The notes under the pieces: model-generated | Seen by the model: only the letters and a program-made list of their open reading frames with translations | What the model was told of the DNA's origin: nothing | The model's database searches: none | Position numbers and translations under genes: made by a program | Shown: positions 1 through 8,210 of the stretch, piece after piece | Position numbering within the stretch: position 1 is the first letter of the stretch | How the letters are laid out: the number at the start of each line of letters is the position of its first letter | Assembly (NCBI RefSeq): GCF_050219315.1 | Contig: NZ_CP116939.1 | Span: forward strand, 930,001-994,000 | From: Megasphaera_A sueciensis | GTDB lineage: Bacteria > Bacillota > Negativicutes > Veillonellales > Megasphaeraceae | Direction: 5' to 3' | DNA length: 64,000 nt

Positions 1-383
1 ACTGTTTCCTGTTCCTGCAATCCTTTAAACAAAGGGGATGCTGTATCGACAGAAATAGCCGTCTTGCCAAATTCACGCATATCGGCTTGTTCTACTTCGC
101 CGCCCAGTGTTTGTGCCATAAACTGCATTCCGTAGCAAAGCCCCAGTACAGGAATTCCCAGTTGAAAGACTTTTTCTTCAATTTTCGGTGCCTTTTCTTC
201 ATATACACTTGCCGGACCGCCGGTGAAAATAATCCCCTGCGGCTGCAATTCCTTTATCTTGCTCACCGCTTTGTGATACGGGTACACTTCACAATACACA
301 TGATTTTCACGGACGCGCCGCGCAATAAGCTGGTTATACTGACCGCCAAAATCGACAACAACTACTACCTCTTTGTTATCCAT
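1..383 (-). CDS. guaA: GMP synthase (glutamine-hydrolysing), N-terminal part
   Basis: GuaA makes GMP from XMP, ATP and glutamine in the cytoplasm, the last step of guanine nucleotide synthesis. Reading leftward from ATG at 383, the first ~127 residues form a class I glutamine amidotransferase domain: DFGGQYNQLIARRVRE near residue 11, FTGGPASVYEE near 53, and the nucleophile motif GLCYGMQ with Cys83. A GGAGG Shine-Dalgarno site lies just upstream of the ATG. The gene runs off the left edge, so the ATP-pyrophosphatase half is not visible. Carbamoyl-phosphate and other amidotransferases are less likely because the N-terminal DFGGQYNQLIARR block is typical of GuaA. Confidence 0.9.
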   Translation of the reverse strand, partial: MDNKEVVVVVDFGGQYNQLIARRVRENHVYCEVYPYHKAVSKIKELQPQGIIFTGGPASVYEEKAPKIEEKVFQLGIPVLGLCYGMQFMAQTLGGEVEQADMREFGKTAISVDTASPLFKGLQEQET

Positions 384-465
384 TCATATCCTCCTCAATA
401 CTTTTAGTATATTTCATTATATCATCTCATAGATAGAATGGAAACCGTAAATTTTTAAAAACAAA

Positions 466-505
466 GAGGAATGAACCCTGTCATGAGCTCATTCCTCTGT
501 TTTTA
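466..505 (-). terminator. Intrinsic terminator after the CBS-domain gene
   Basis: A 9-bp perfect stem (466-474 with 489-497) is flanked on its left by A-rich sequence, which reads as a U-run on the minus strand. It sits between the CBS-domain gene and guaA, so guaA is probably transcribed from its own start. The right flank is also T-rich on the plus strand, so the hairpin may act in both directions. Confidence 0.7.
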
Positions 506-514
506 TATCACTTT

Positions 515-1003
515 TTACTTTTCTTCTTCCGTATCTGCCTTACCATATTCGGAATATAACTCTTCCAGAATGTCCCGCCGTGTAATGATTCCTACTACAC
601 GTTTATCCTTTACGATAGGAATAACCTTTAAGTGTTCGGCAACCATAACCCCGGCAATCTGTTCGATATCGGCATCGGGAGCGGCAATAATAACATTGCG
701 TGTCATCATATCCCGAGCGGTGCAAGCCAGCAGTTTTTTAAAACCCTTATCATATTCGCTGATGCCATTATAATAAATACTGGCTCCTAGTAGATTGACA
801 TAATGCGGTACATGAGGCTTTATCTTTTTGTATAATAAATCCCCATCTGTAATAATTCCAATCAGTTTTTCTTCATCATCTACCACCGGAATAGCAGACA
901 CTTTGTTTTTTACAAACATGTCTACCAAATCAAACACAGATGTATCCGGGCTTGCTGTAATGACATATTTTTCCATAATATCCGATGCTATACGTTCTTG
1001 CAT
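515..1003 (-). CDS. Tandem CBS-domain protein
   Basis: This 162-residue protein is two CBS domains with nothing else attached. The first covers roughly residues 5-65 (ASDIMEKYVITASPD, IPVVDDEEKLIGIITDGDLL) and the second roughly 95-150 (ARDMMTRNVIIAAPD, IPIVKDKRVVGIITRRDIL). CBS pairs bind adenine nucleotides or S-adenosylmethionine and usually regulate partner proteins; the ligand here is unknown. I chose the ATG at 1003 because GGGAGG lies 8 bases upstream. A longer reading from 1054 would have no such site. It is transcribed alone, with its own terminator, and lies upstream of guaA, which may hint at purine sensing but does not prove it. Confidence 0.85.
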   Translation of the reverse strand: MQERIASDIMEKYVITASPDTSVFDLVDMFVKNKVSAIPVVDDEEKLIGIITDGDLLYKKIKPHVPHYVNLLGASIYYNGISEYDKGFKKLLACTARDMMTRNVIIAAPDADIEQIAGVMVAEHLKVIPIVKDKRVVGIITRRDILEELYSEYGKADTEEEK

Positions 1004-1130
1004 ACGCTCAACCTCCCTGCTTTTAGTCTTTATACTGACGATATGAAATCCCAAGTAAATTTCATTCTTAGTATACTAATTACACAAAAGAAGTTGAAAT
1101 TCCTGCTTTTATTTTTAACTTGCTCAAATT

Positions 1131-1610
1131 TCACAGATGATATGGTTCATGACGTCCTATTTTAATAGCTCTATACAGTTGCTCCAATAGTAAGAGACGT
1201 ATCATTTGATGCGTCAATGTAATGCGTCCAAAGGAGATACACAGATCTGCACGGCGCCGTATCCTGTCCGATAATCCAAACGGACCACCGATAATAAAAG
1301 ATAATTCACTGCAGCCATAGACAGCCAATTCGGAAAATTTCTCCGCCATCGCTTCGGAAGAGATAAGTGTTCCCTGTACATCCAGTACAAAAAGAAAGGA
1401 GTCCTCACGCACCTGGCGCAAAAGCTTTTCCCCTTCCGTATCAAGAACTCGTTTTTTGTCGGCAGCAGAAGGTCTGTCCGGCATTCTTTCTTCTGGTAGA
1501 ACCGTTATTTCCACCTGTCCATACGGTCGCAGTCGTTTCAAAAACTCGTCCATGCCTGCCGTTAAATACGCTTCCTTGATTTTCCCAATTGTAATAATAT
1601 GATATTTCAT
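1131..1610 (-). CDS. rlmH: 23S rRNA (pseudouridine-1915-N3)-methyltransferase RlmH
   Basis: RlmH methylates pseudouridine 1915 in helix 69 of 23S rRNA, working on assembled 70S ribosomes with S-adenosylmethionine. The product is about 159 residues, the usual family length. It ends in the conserved YRAIKIGRHEPYHL tail and carries the SPOUT/SAM-loop motif FIIGGPFGLSD around residue 105 and the LTHQMIRLLLLEQLYRA helix. The start is uncertain: ATG at 1610 gives the canonical length, but ATGs at 1622 and 1625 lie closer to the AAGG site inside the end of htrA. The gene directly follows htrA, as the walJ-htrA-rlmH order often does in Firmicutes, and translation is probably coupled. Confidence 0.93.
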   Translation of the reverse strand: MKYHIITIGKIKEAYLTAGMDEFLKRLRPYGQVEITVLPEERMPDRPSAADKKRVLDTEGEKLLRQVREDSFLFVLDVQGTLISSEAMAEKFSELAVYGCSELSFIIGGPFGLSDRIRRRADLCISFGRITLTHQMIRLLLLEQLYRAIKIGRHEPYHL

Positions 1611-1611
1611 C

Positions 1612-2721
1612 CTATTTTTCATCATCCTTCGGTGCTTCCTGCAATGTTACCTGCACCGTTTCTTGCGCATTGTTGCGCAGATAGGTAATCGTCACGGAAT
1701 CGCCGACTTTATGTGCTTTCATTACATCCTGCAAGGCATTAAAGTCCTTTAAGTCCGCATCATCCATCTTGATCAGTATATCACCATGTTGAATTCCGGC
1801 CTGTGCTAGCGGGCCTCCAGCAATAACCTGATATACATAAATACCATCCACCTGCAAGTCCATGCCAAACCGTCCGGCCATTTGCTTATCGAGTCCGTAT
1901 ACTCCCAGATACGGCCGAACTACCTTGCCATTTTTAATCAAAGATTCCAAAATAGGTCGTACCGTGTCGATAGGAATAGCAAAACCCAACCCCTCAACAC
2001 CTTCTTTTGATATTTTGGCACTGTTAATACCGATAACCTGTCCATCCGCATTGACCAAAGCTCCGCCGGAGTTGCCGGGATTAATAGCAGCATCTGTCTG
2101 AATAAGTTTCATGCTTTGTCCTTCTGCCCCGATAGTACGATTCAACGCACTGATAACACCGGCAGTGACGGTACCTTGAAATTCCAATCCCAGTGGATTA
2201 CCAATAGCAATGACCGGTTCCCCGGCCTGCAGCGAATCGCTGTCGCCAAATTCAGCAACCGTAAGATTGCTGACATTTATTTTGACAACAGCCAAATCAG
2301 TTCTGGCATCACGGCCGATAACAGTACCTTCCGTACTTTGTCCGTCTGCTAATGACACAATAACCGTTTTGCCGTCGCCGACAACATGATTATTCGTTAC
2401 GATATACCCGTTTTTATCAAAAATGACACCCGAACCGACGCCTTCCCCGACAAGAACTTTGCGGTTAAACATATCGCGGTTATAGACTTTTGTCGTAATA
2501 CCGACAACAGCCGGGCTGACTTTTTTAGCTGCTTGCACAGCCCATGTATTGCGTGCATCGGAAATTTTATCCGTTTTTTTAGGCGGTTCCAATTGATTTG
2601 TCGTTCCTTTAAAAGACTGTCCGTTATGAAGGAACGTATTGTTGAGAAAATATCCTCCCGCTGCCCCAACTATAATAAGTATGATTGCCGCTATCACTAT
2701 GGTAATATGTTTTTTTGACAT
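1612..2721 (-). CDS. htrA: HtrA/DegP-type serine protease with one PDZ domain
   Basis: This is a membrane-anchored S1C protease that degrades misfolded envelope proteins. An N-terminal transmembrane segment (residues ~6-25, IVIAAIILIIVGAAGGYF) is followed by a linker and a trypsin-like domain. The catalytic triad is readable as His112 in VTNNHVV, Asp142 in ARTDLAVV and Ser218 in NPGNSGGALV. A single PDZ domain covers about residues 275-360. The 369-residue length and single PDZ match Firmicute HtrA rather than two-PDZ DegP. The start ATG has AAGGAG 9 bases upstream. It lies six bases after walJ and overlaps the rlmH start region, so the three are one transcript. Confidence 0.93.
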   Translation of the reverse strand: MSKKHITIVIAAIILIIVGAAGGYFLNNTFLHNGQSFKGTTNQLEPPKKTDKISDARNTWAVQAAKKVSPAVVGITTKVYNRDMFNRKVLVGEGVGSGVIFDKNGYIVTNNHVVGDGKTVIVSLADGQSTEGTVIGRDARTDLAVVKINVSNLTVAEFGDSDSLQAGEPVIAIGNPLGLEFQGTVTAGVISALNRTIGAEGQSMKLIQTDAAINPGNSGGALVNADGQVIGINSAKISKEGVEGLGFAIPIDTVRPILESLIKNGKVVRPYLGVYGLDKQMAGRFGMDLQVDGIYVYQVIAGGPLAQAGIQHGDILIKMDDADLKDFNALQDVMKAHKVGDSVTITYLRNNAQETVQVTLQEAPKDDEK

Positions 2722-2727
2722 CTGTCA

Positions 2728-3672
2728 TCACTCCTTATCTTGAAATCTCACTTGCCCTGATTGACAGGCCAACCGGATGATAATATCCTGTCCCATCACT
2801 ATCCCCGCATTATACAGTATATCGCGTACCGTCTGTACCGTACAAGCAGGTGAATTATTTTTAGCGCTGCGATGAGCCAGCAATACTTTCATGCCTTGTT
2901 TGCGCGGCAAACGCGTCAATAAGGCTGCCGCCGTTTTATTTGACAAATGTCCTTTTTGTCCCAAAATCCGTGACTGCAGGCAATACGGATACGGACCTTC
3001 ACGAACCATTTGTTCATCATGGTTTGCTTCCAAAATCAAAATATCCGCATATGCTGCCGCTAATTCCACATCCCGACTGATATAACCTAAATCCGTAGCC
3101 ACCGTGATCTTGCTGTCACCACATCGCAGGGCATATCCTACAGGACGGGCCGCATCATGAGAAATGGCAAAAGGAATAACCTGCACATCTTTCAAATTGA
3201 CACGGCGCGGTAATCTGACAAACCGCTCACTGTAATCATCAACCTTTTTGCCTATAGCCTGCCAAGTGTCCCGTGTTGTATAAATCGGCATATGAGAATG
3301 CTTCAACAAAACAGGCAGCCCCGACGTATGATCAGAATGTTCATGCGTAAGAAAAATGGCATCCAAATCAGCCACGGCGCATTGAACCTGCCGCAATCCT
3401 TGTTCAATGCGGCGGTAACTGATACCCGCATCAATCAGTATCCGTGTATTTCCCCAGCGGATAAAGGTCGCATTGCCACTGCTGCCGCTGGCCAGGATGC
3501 TAACGGTACAATCAGACGGACCATGGGTTGGCATCGTCTCCATAAAAGAAGCTTCCGTATGAGTATATGTTATTTCTTCGGCTGTCTCCGGAAGCTCCAT
3601 ATTAGGAGTACAACCGCGGGCCTGTCCGATAGAATACGCCATTTTCTGTAACTGAAATTCACTTTCCGTCAT
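2728..3672 (-). CDS. walJ: Metallo-beta-lactamase-fold hydrolase, WalJ/YycJ family
   Basis: This is a cytoplasmic MBL-fold protein of the YycJ/WalJ group, implicated in coordinating cell-wall metabolism and replication in Firmicutes and with nuclease-like architecture. The domain begins near residue 55 (VSILASGSSGNATFI). Its metal site is HEHSDH at 110-115, with further ligands in AISHDAARPVGY, TDLGY and LEANHD. The ATG at 3672 overlaps the deoC stop as ATGA and has AAAGG 9 bases upstream. This gives a ~54-residue extension before the MBL core that most relatives lack. Internal ATGs at Met44 or Met47 would remove it. walRK and walHI are not adjacent. Confidence 0.85.
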   Translation of the reverse strand: MTESEFQLQKMAYSIGQARGCTPNMELPETAEEITYTHTEASFMETMPTHGPSDCTVSILASGSSGNATFIRWGNTRILIDAGISYRRIEQGLRQVQCAVADLDAIFLTHEHSDHTSGLPVLLKHSHMPIYTTRDTWQAIGKKVDDYSERFVRLPRRVNLKDVQVIPFAISHDAARPVGYALRCGDSKITVATDLGYISRDVELAAAYADILILEANHDEQMVREGPYPYCLQSRILGQKGHLSNKTAAALLTRLPRKQGMKVLLAHRSAKNNSPACTVQTVRDILYNAGIVMGQDIIIRLACQSGQVRFQDKE

Positions 3673-4322
3673 GCTTGCATACCTTTCATAATGGCTGGTC
3701 CGCTGCTGGTTCCTAATCTATCGGCACCTGCTGCAATCATGGCACACGCCGTTTGATAATCGCGTATACCGCCGGAAGCCTTAATACATACATTCTTACC
3801 GACCATGTCCCGCATAAGCCGTACGTCTTCCACAGTAGCACCACCGCAGCCAAAACCCGTCGAAGTTTTTACATAAGCCGCCCCTGCTTGCACAGCAGCA
3901 CGGCAAGCCAGCTTTTTTTCTTCTGCCGTTAACAGCCCTGTCTCCAGAATAACCTTTACGGGGTGCCCGGGAACTGCCGTCGCAACTTGATGGATATCCT
4001 CTATTACATAATCCCAGTCACCGCTCTTTACCCGTCCGATGGCCAGAACCATATCTATTTCATCGGCTCCGCAAGCAACCGCATACACTGCTTCTGCCGC
4101 CTTGATTTTTGTTGCCATAGCACCCAAGGGAAATCCAACGACACAGGAAATCCGTACATCGCTACCCTTAAGCATGGCATGCGCCGTACTTACATACGAA
4201 GAATTTACGCAAACAGCAGCAAAGTTATATGTTATAGCCTCACTGCAAAGCTTGGATATATCCTGCAGCGTCGCCTCTGGTTTTAGATTCGTTTGTTCGA
4301 TATAGGATGCAATGTTTACCAT
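3669..4322 (-). CDS. deoC: Deoxyribose-phosphate aldolase
   Basis: DeoC splits 2-deoxyribose-5-phosphate into glyceraldehyde-3-phosphate and acetaldehyde, the last step of deoxynucleoside breakdown. The 217-residue protein has the class I aldolase signature: Asp90 in ADEIDMV, the Schiff-base lysine at 152 in YVKTSTGFG and the second lysine at 181 in CIKASGGIRD. AGGAGG precedes the ATG. It is first in a leftward run with walJ, htrA and rlmH, overlapping walJ by four bases. No other deoxynucleoside gene (deoA, deoB, deoD) is beside it, so its placement ahead of the wall and protease genes seems to be simple operon packing. Confidence 0.95.
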   Translation of the reverse strand: MVNIASYIEQTNLKPEATLQDISKLCSEAITYNFAAVCVNSSYVSTAHAMLKGSDVRISCVVGFPLGAMATKIKAAEAVYAVACGADEIDMVLAIGRVKSGDWDYVIEDIHQVATAVPGHPVKVILETGLLTAEEKKLACRAAVQAGAAYVKTSTGFGCGGATVEDVRLMRDMVGKNVCIKASGGIRDYQTACAMIAAGADRLGTSSGPAIMKGMQA

Positions 4323-4394
4323 ATACTAACCTCCTTTTTCTTATGGCATTGTATTATTATAACATACTTACATGCGTTTACGTATATAAAAAGC

Positions 4395-4427
4395 CCCCTC
4401 AGTATAAAAACCGTTTATACTGAGGGG
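4395..4427 (-). terminator. Intrinsic terminator after tRNA-Ile
   Basis: A 14-bp perfect stem (4395-4408 with 4414-4427) is followed on the minus strand by GCTTTTTA. It ends the tRNA-Ile transcript and isolates the deoC operon from it. Confidence 0.85.
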
Positions 4428-4434
4428 AGAATTT

Positions 4435-4511
<77 letters not shown>

Positions 4512-4531
4512 GCAAAAAGGAAGACCTGAAC

Positions 4532-4560
4532 AGTTTAACAAAATACAAATTGTTTGTCAA
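4532..4560 (-). promoter_or_regulatory. Promoter for tRNA-Ile
   Basis: The minus strand reads TTGACA (4555-4560), a 17-base spacer and TAAACT (4532-4537). The start point falls about 20 bases before the tRNA 5' end. Confidence 0.7.
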
Positions 4561-4569
4561 GAACGTAAT

Positions 4570-4610
4570 AACCATAGGCGGTAAAAAAGTACTTCACCGC
4601 TGCTATGGTT
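4570..4610. repeat. Inverted repeat downstream of the aminotransferase
   Basis: The 8-base arms AACCATAG and CTATGGTT, with an inner GCGGT/ACCGC pair, can form a hairpin. There is no T-run on either side, so it is not a classical intrinsic terminator. It may still stabilise the 3' end of the aminotransferase message. Confidence 0.4.
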
Positions 4611-4625
4611 AAAGTCTCGTCATTA

Positions 4626-5813
4626 CTATTTATATTGATTAATAAGTTTTTGGAACGCGGCAAAAGAACGTTGGATCATATCCGGATCCACACAATACGA
4701 TACGCGAACATATCCGGGACAGCCAAAATCATCAGCAGGAACAATCAGCAGATTGAGTTCCTTGGCTTTTTCAGAAAACACCTTGGCATCTGGTTCCGGT
4801 GACTTCACAAACAGATAAAATGCACCGCTCGGATATATACATTCATATCCCATATCCTTCAATCCATTGTACAGCAGTTTTCGGTTAGCATCATATACAG
4901 CAATATCTGACGTTTTTCCCAAACAAGCCAGAACAACCTTTTGGAACAGATTCGGGGCACAGACAAACCCCATCGAACGGCCAGCACCACAAATAGCTGC
5001 ATAAATTTCCCTGGCACCTTCCACATAGTCCGGTACAAGAATATAGCCAATACGCTCTCCCGGAAGGGACAAGGATTTACTGTACGAATAGCAAATCACC
5101 GTATCCTTATAGAACTTCGGGACATAAAGGATGGGCATATTATCATAAATGATTTCCCGGTAAGGTTCATCGGAAATAATGTAGACAGGATGCCCGTATT
5201 CCTTTGATTTCTGCGTAAGCAATGCAGCCAGCCGTGTATAAGTATCTGCCGTATATACTGTACCCGAAGGATTATTAGGTGAATTGATAATGATGGCTCG
5301 TGTATGCGGCGTAATCGCATGTTCCAACGCCGCAAAGTCAATTTGAAAATGCGTTGTATCCGGGGGAAGAACCACCCGTTTTGCTCCTGTATTTTGAATA
5401 AATACAGTGTATTCTGAAAAGAATGGCGCAATAAGAATAATTTCGTCCTCCGACGATTCCACTAAGGCTTTCAGAGACATCGTCAAAGAAGCCGCTGCCC
5501 CACAAGTCATATAAAAATTCTCTGCTCTGACGCCGGCATCATAGGTAGTATTCATGAAGTCAGCCAAGCCGTTACGGACGGATATATCACCTGGTGCCGA
5601 AGTGTACCCATGAATTTCCACGGAAGCCTTGGTATTCAGTAGATTTTCAATTGCTTCCTTAACGCAAGGCGGAGCCGGTACGGTTGGGTTCCCAATACTG
5701 AAATCGAAAACATTTTCTTTTCCTACTATAACTGCCTGCTTTTGCCCGTAATCAAATAAATCTCTGATAGCAGAACTCTTAGAGCCTAATTCAAACATTT
5801 CTTTTGACGCCAT
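4626..5813 (-). CDS. Class I/II pyridoxal-phosphate aminotransferase
   Basis: A fold-type I PLP aminotransferase of 395 residues, AspC/AAT-like. The readable signature residues are Asn180 in NSPNNPSG, Asp215 and Tyr218 in SDEPYRE, the PLP lysine Lys246 in SYSKSLSLPGERIGY, and the C-terminal Arg in GYVRVSYC that binds the substrate carboxylate. The N-terminal IGNPTVPAP motif resembles the aspartate/alanine/aromatic group (subgroup I-gamma), but the amino donor cannot be set from sequence. It is a single-gene unit, convergent with nothing and divergent from the Fsr-like exporter, so neighbours give no pathway clue. Confidence 0.88.
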   Translation of the reverse strand: MASKEMFELGSKSSAIRDLFDYGQKQAVIVGKENVFDFSIGNPTVPAPPCVKEAIENLLNTKASVEIHGYTSAPGDISVRNGLADFMNTTYDAGVRAENFYMTCGAAASLTMSLKALVESSEDEIILIAPFFSEYTVFIQNTGAKRVVLPPDTTHFQIDFAALEHAITPHTRAIIINSPNNPSGTVYTADTYTRLAALLTQKSKEYGHPVYIISDEPYREIIYDNMPILYVPKFYKDTVICYSYSKSLSLPGERIGYILVPDYVEGAREIYAAICGAGRSMGFVCAPNLFQKVVLACLGKTSDIAVYDANRKLLYNGLKDMGYECIYPSGAFYLFVKSPEPDAKVFSEKAKELNLLIVPADDFGCPGYVRVSYCVDPDMIQRSFAAFQKLINQYK

Positions 5814-6034
5814 ATGCTCAACTCCTTAATATCTAATACCATTTTTCCCATTATATCACATAGAGCTTTTTTTACCACCTGTAATCATAAATATACTGAA
5901 AAAAACACTTTACATGGCTGTATATAGTAGATATCTGCCTATTTCTCTTGAAAACTATAAAGTACTATGTAATAATAACGTATATGTAACACAAGAATAT
6001 ATAGACATCCTATAAAAAGAAGGTCGTATCTGCT

Positions 6035-7201
6035 ATGAAAAAACTAAATCCCTTTGTTTATCTCTTTACTATGGGGCACTTTGCCGCTGATTGGTGCCAA
6101 GGAGCAATTCCGGCACTGCTGCCTTATTTTATTGCTGTTTGTAACTTAAGCTATCAAGATGCCGCTACGTTAATTTTCGCCAACATGCTCTTGTCCTCTG
6201 TATCACAACCACTTTTTGGTTATTATTCTGATAAAATTTCCAAACCTTGGTTTATCCCTGCCGGAACTATGATGTGCGGCATCTGTCTTACTATCATAGC
6301 ATTTACGACCAATTACTGGACTATTTTTATCTGCGCCATGTTCAGTGGTCTCGGCTCTTCTATTTTTCACCCGGAAGCGGCGCTCATGGTCAACAAAATT
6401 TCAGGAAAACTCAAAGGCCAGGCACTGGGTAGCTTTTCAGTAGGTGGGAATGCGGGGTTTGCCGTGGGTCCTATGGTTGCCGGTTTTTGCGCCTACGCCT
6501 TTGACATTCGCGGATTAGTCATTTTCGGACTGGTAAATACCGTTCTTTCCGCTATCTTATATATAAATATGCCCAAAGTTCTAAAAATGGCAGCCGATGT
6601 AGAAATCAAAAACACAATAGCTCACAAAAATGAAACAAAAGAAAACGATTGGAGCGCTTTCAGCAAATTGACCGTTGTTATTTTTGCACGTTCCGTCGGC
6701 TTTACAACCTGCAATACATTCATTCCTATTTACTGGATTACCGTCCTGCATGAAACGCCGGCTAACGGCAGCCTTGCATTATCCATCTTATTTGCAATGG
6801 GTGCCTGCATCACCTTTTTAGGCGGAATTATGGCGGATCGCTTTGGCTTTATCCGTATCATGCGGGGATCGTTCTTATTAATGATCCCTGCTATGTTCTT
6901 TTTCACAAACAGCACAAACATCTGGTTATCTACATTATTGCTTATTCCGGTTGCCTTCTCTCTGTTTGCACCTTATAGCCCTATCGTCGTTCTCGGCCAG
7001 ACTTATTTATCTAAAAACGTAGGTCTGGCATCAGGTGTGACCTTGGGACTGAGCACTACTATGGGAGGGCTCATATCCCCGCTCGTTGGCTGGGGAGCCG
7101 ATCAATGGGGCGTTTCCACTGCACTGCAGGTACTATGGATTGTTGCCGTTTTTGGTGCTATTTTTGCCTTTCTTGCCCCCAGACCCAAAAATATAAATTA
7201 A
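6035..7201 (+). CDS. MFS transporter, fosmidomycin-resistance (Fsr) type
   Basis: A 388-residue inner-membrane carrier with about 12 hydrophobic segments. The N-terminal block GHFAADWCQGAIPALLPYF and the GLGSSIFHPEAALMV motif between helices 4 and 5 are characteristic of the Fsr subfamily, which exports fosmidomycin and other compounds by proton antiport. The natural substrate is unknown. An AGAAGG site lies 12 bases before the ATG. It is monocistronic and ends at a strong hairpin shared with the convergent secDF operon. Confidence 0.82.
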   Translation: MKKLNPFVYLFTMGHFAADWCQGAIPALLPYFIAVCNLSYQDAATLIFANMLLSSVSQPLFGYYSDKISKPWFIPAGTMMCGICLTIIAFTTNYWTIFICAMFSGLGSSIFHPEAALMVNKISGKLKGQALGSFSVGGNAGFAVGPMVAGFCAYAFDIRGLVIFGLVNTVLSAILYINMPKVLKMAADVEIKNTIAHKNETKENDWSAFSKLTVVIFARSVGFTTCNTFIPIYWITVLHETPANGSLALSILFAMGACITFLGGIMADRFGFIRIMRGSFLLMIPAMFFFTNSTNIWLSTLLLIPVAFSLFAPYSPIVVLGQTYLSKNVGLASGVTLGLSTTMGGLISPLVGWGADQWGVSTALQVLWIVAVFGAIFAFLAPRPKNIN

Positions 7202-7219
7202 ATTAGTTCAAAAAATAAA

Positions 7220-7254
7220 AACCAGGCGTTCAGAAAATTTCTGAACGCCTGGTT
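7220..7254. terminator. Bidirectional terminator between the Fsr-like gene and secF
   Basis: A 14-bp perfect stem (7220-7233/7234 with 7241-7254) lies between two convergent genes, with A-rich flank on the left. It ends the long ruv-sec operon on the minus strand and the exporter gene on the plus strand. Confidence 0.8.
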
Positions 7255-7274
7255 CGCATATCTGTCAGGTATGG

Positions 7275-8210
7275 TTAGTTGCTTTCTTCACTGACAATAC
7301 CGCTTTCTTCTTCGGGTTTAGAACCACGTTTATGCGAAGTATGGTTTTTCCATACGACCCACAAAGATGTATCTACACAGATGGAAGAATACGCCCCGCT
7401 GATAAAACCAATGAGCATGACCAGTGAAAAATTTTTGGTCGAATCACCACCAAAGAAATGCAGTGCTCCGCAGGCAAAAAGTACAGTGGTCAAGGTATAG
7501 ATACTGCGGTGAATACTCTGGGCAATACTGTCATATGCCAGTTTTTCATAAGTATCCGTACGGCGGTGCGTTCGTGTATTTTCCCGCACACGGTCAAAAA
7601 TAACGACGGCTTCATTCATGGAATAGCCTACTACTGTCAATATAGCCGCTAGGAAAGACGCATCGATTTCCAAATGGAAAAACGAGAAAAATCCAAGCAC
7701 CATAATTAAATCGTGAAGAATGGATACAAGTGCGGATATGGCTATTTTATACTCAAATCGGAAAGAAATATAAGCCGCCAGTGCCACAAATGCCACCAGA
7801 AGGTTTATAATAGCATTCTTAGTCACTTCCGAACCAATAACAGCTCCAACAGATTCTGTCCGCTTGACTTCCACATTGCCAAGCTTATTCTGCACCTGAT
7901 CAACAACGGATTTGCTTTCGTCACTGGAAAGATTGCGCATGCGAATCATAACATCGGCGGAAGAACTTTCATCGGTCACGCCGGTCAATTGGATAACGCT
8001 GTTATCCAGATTCATATTCGTGCTATTGACGGCATCACGAACTTGTGCAACCGTAACCGGTTTTTGAAACTGCAGATCCAAGATCGTGCCACCCGTATAG
8101 TCAATACCAAAGTTAAATCCATAGACAAACATAGAGATAATACTCAATATAACCAGAATAGAGGATAGGGAAAACCACCATTTTTTATGAGCTACAATAT
8201 TGAATCTCAT
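7275..8210 (-). CDS. secF: Protein-export membrane protein SecF
   Basis: SecF partners SecD and YajC to pull secreted proteins through SecYEG using the proton motive force. The 311-residue product has the family plan: one helix near residue 15-35 (FSLSSILVILSIISMFVYG), the FGIDYTGGT motif, a short periplasmic loop, then five helices with the conserved VVGYSMNEAVVIFDRVREN segment. The C-terminus carries a charged cytoplasmic tail. The start overlaps the end of secD as ATGA, indicating coupled translation. It is the last gene of the operon. Confidence 0.95.
   Translation of the reverse strand: MRFNIVAHKKWWFSLSSILVILSIISMFVYGFNFGIDYTGGTILDLQFQKPVTVAQVRDAVNSTNMNLDNSVIQLTGVTDESSSADVMIRMRNLSSDESKSVVDQVQNKLGNVEVKRTESVGAVIGSEVTKNAIINLLVAFVALAAYISFRFEYKIAISALVSILHDLIMVLGFFSFFHLEIDASFLAAILTVVGYSMNEAVVIFDRVRENTRTHRRTDTYEKLAYDSIAQSIHRSIYTLTTVLFACGALHFFGGDSTKNFSLVMLIGFISGAYSSICVDTSLWVVWKNHTSHKRGSKPEEESGIVSEESN

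Noticed and set aside
4570..4610. Terminator for the aminotransferase gene
   Set aside because: The hairpin is good but neither flank has a T-run, so I list it only as an inverted repeat.
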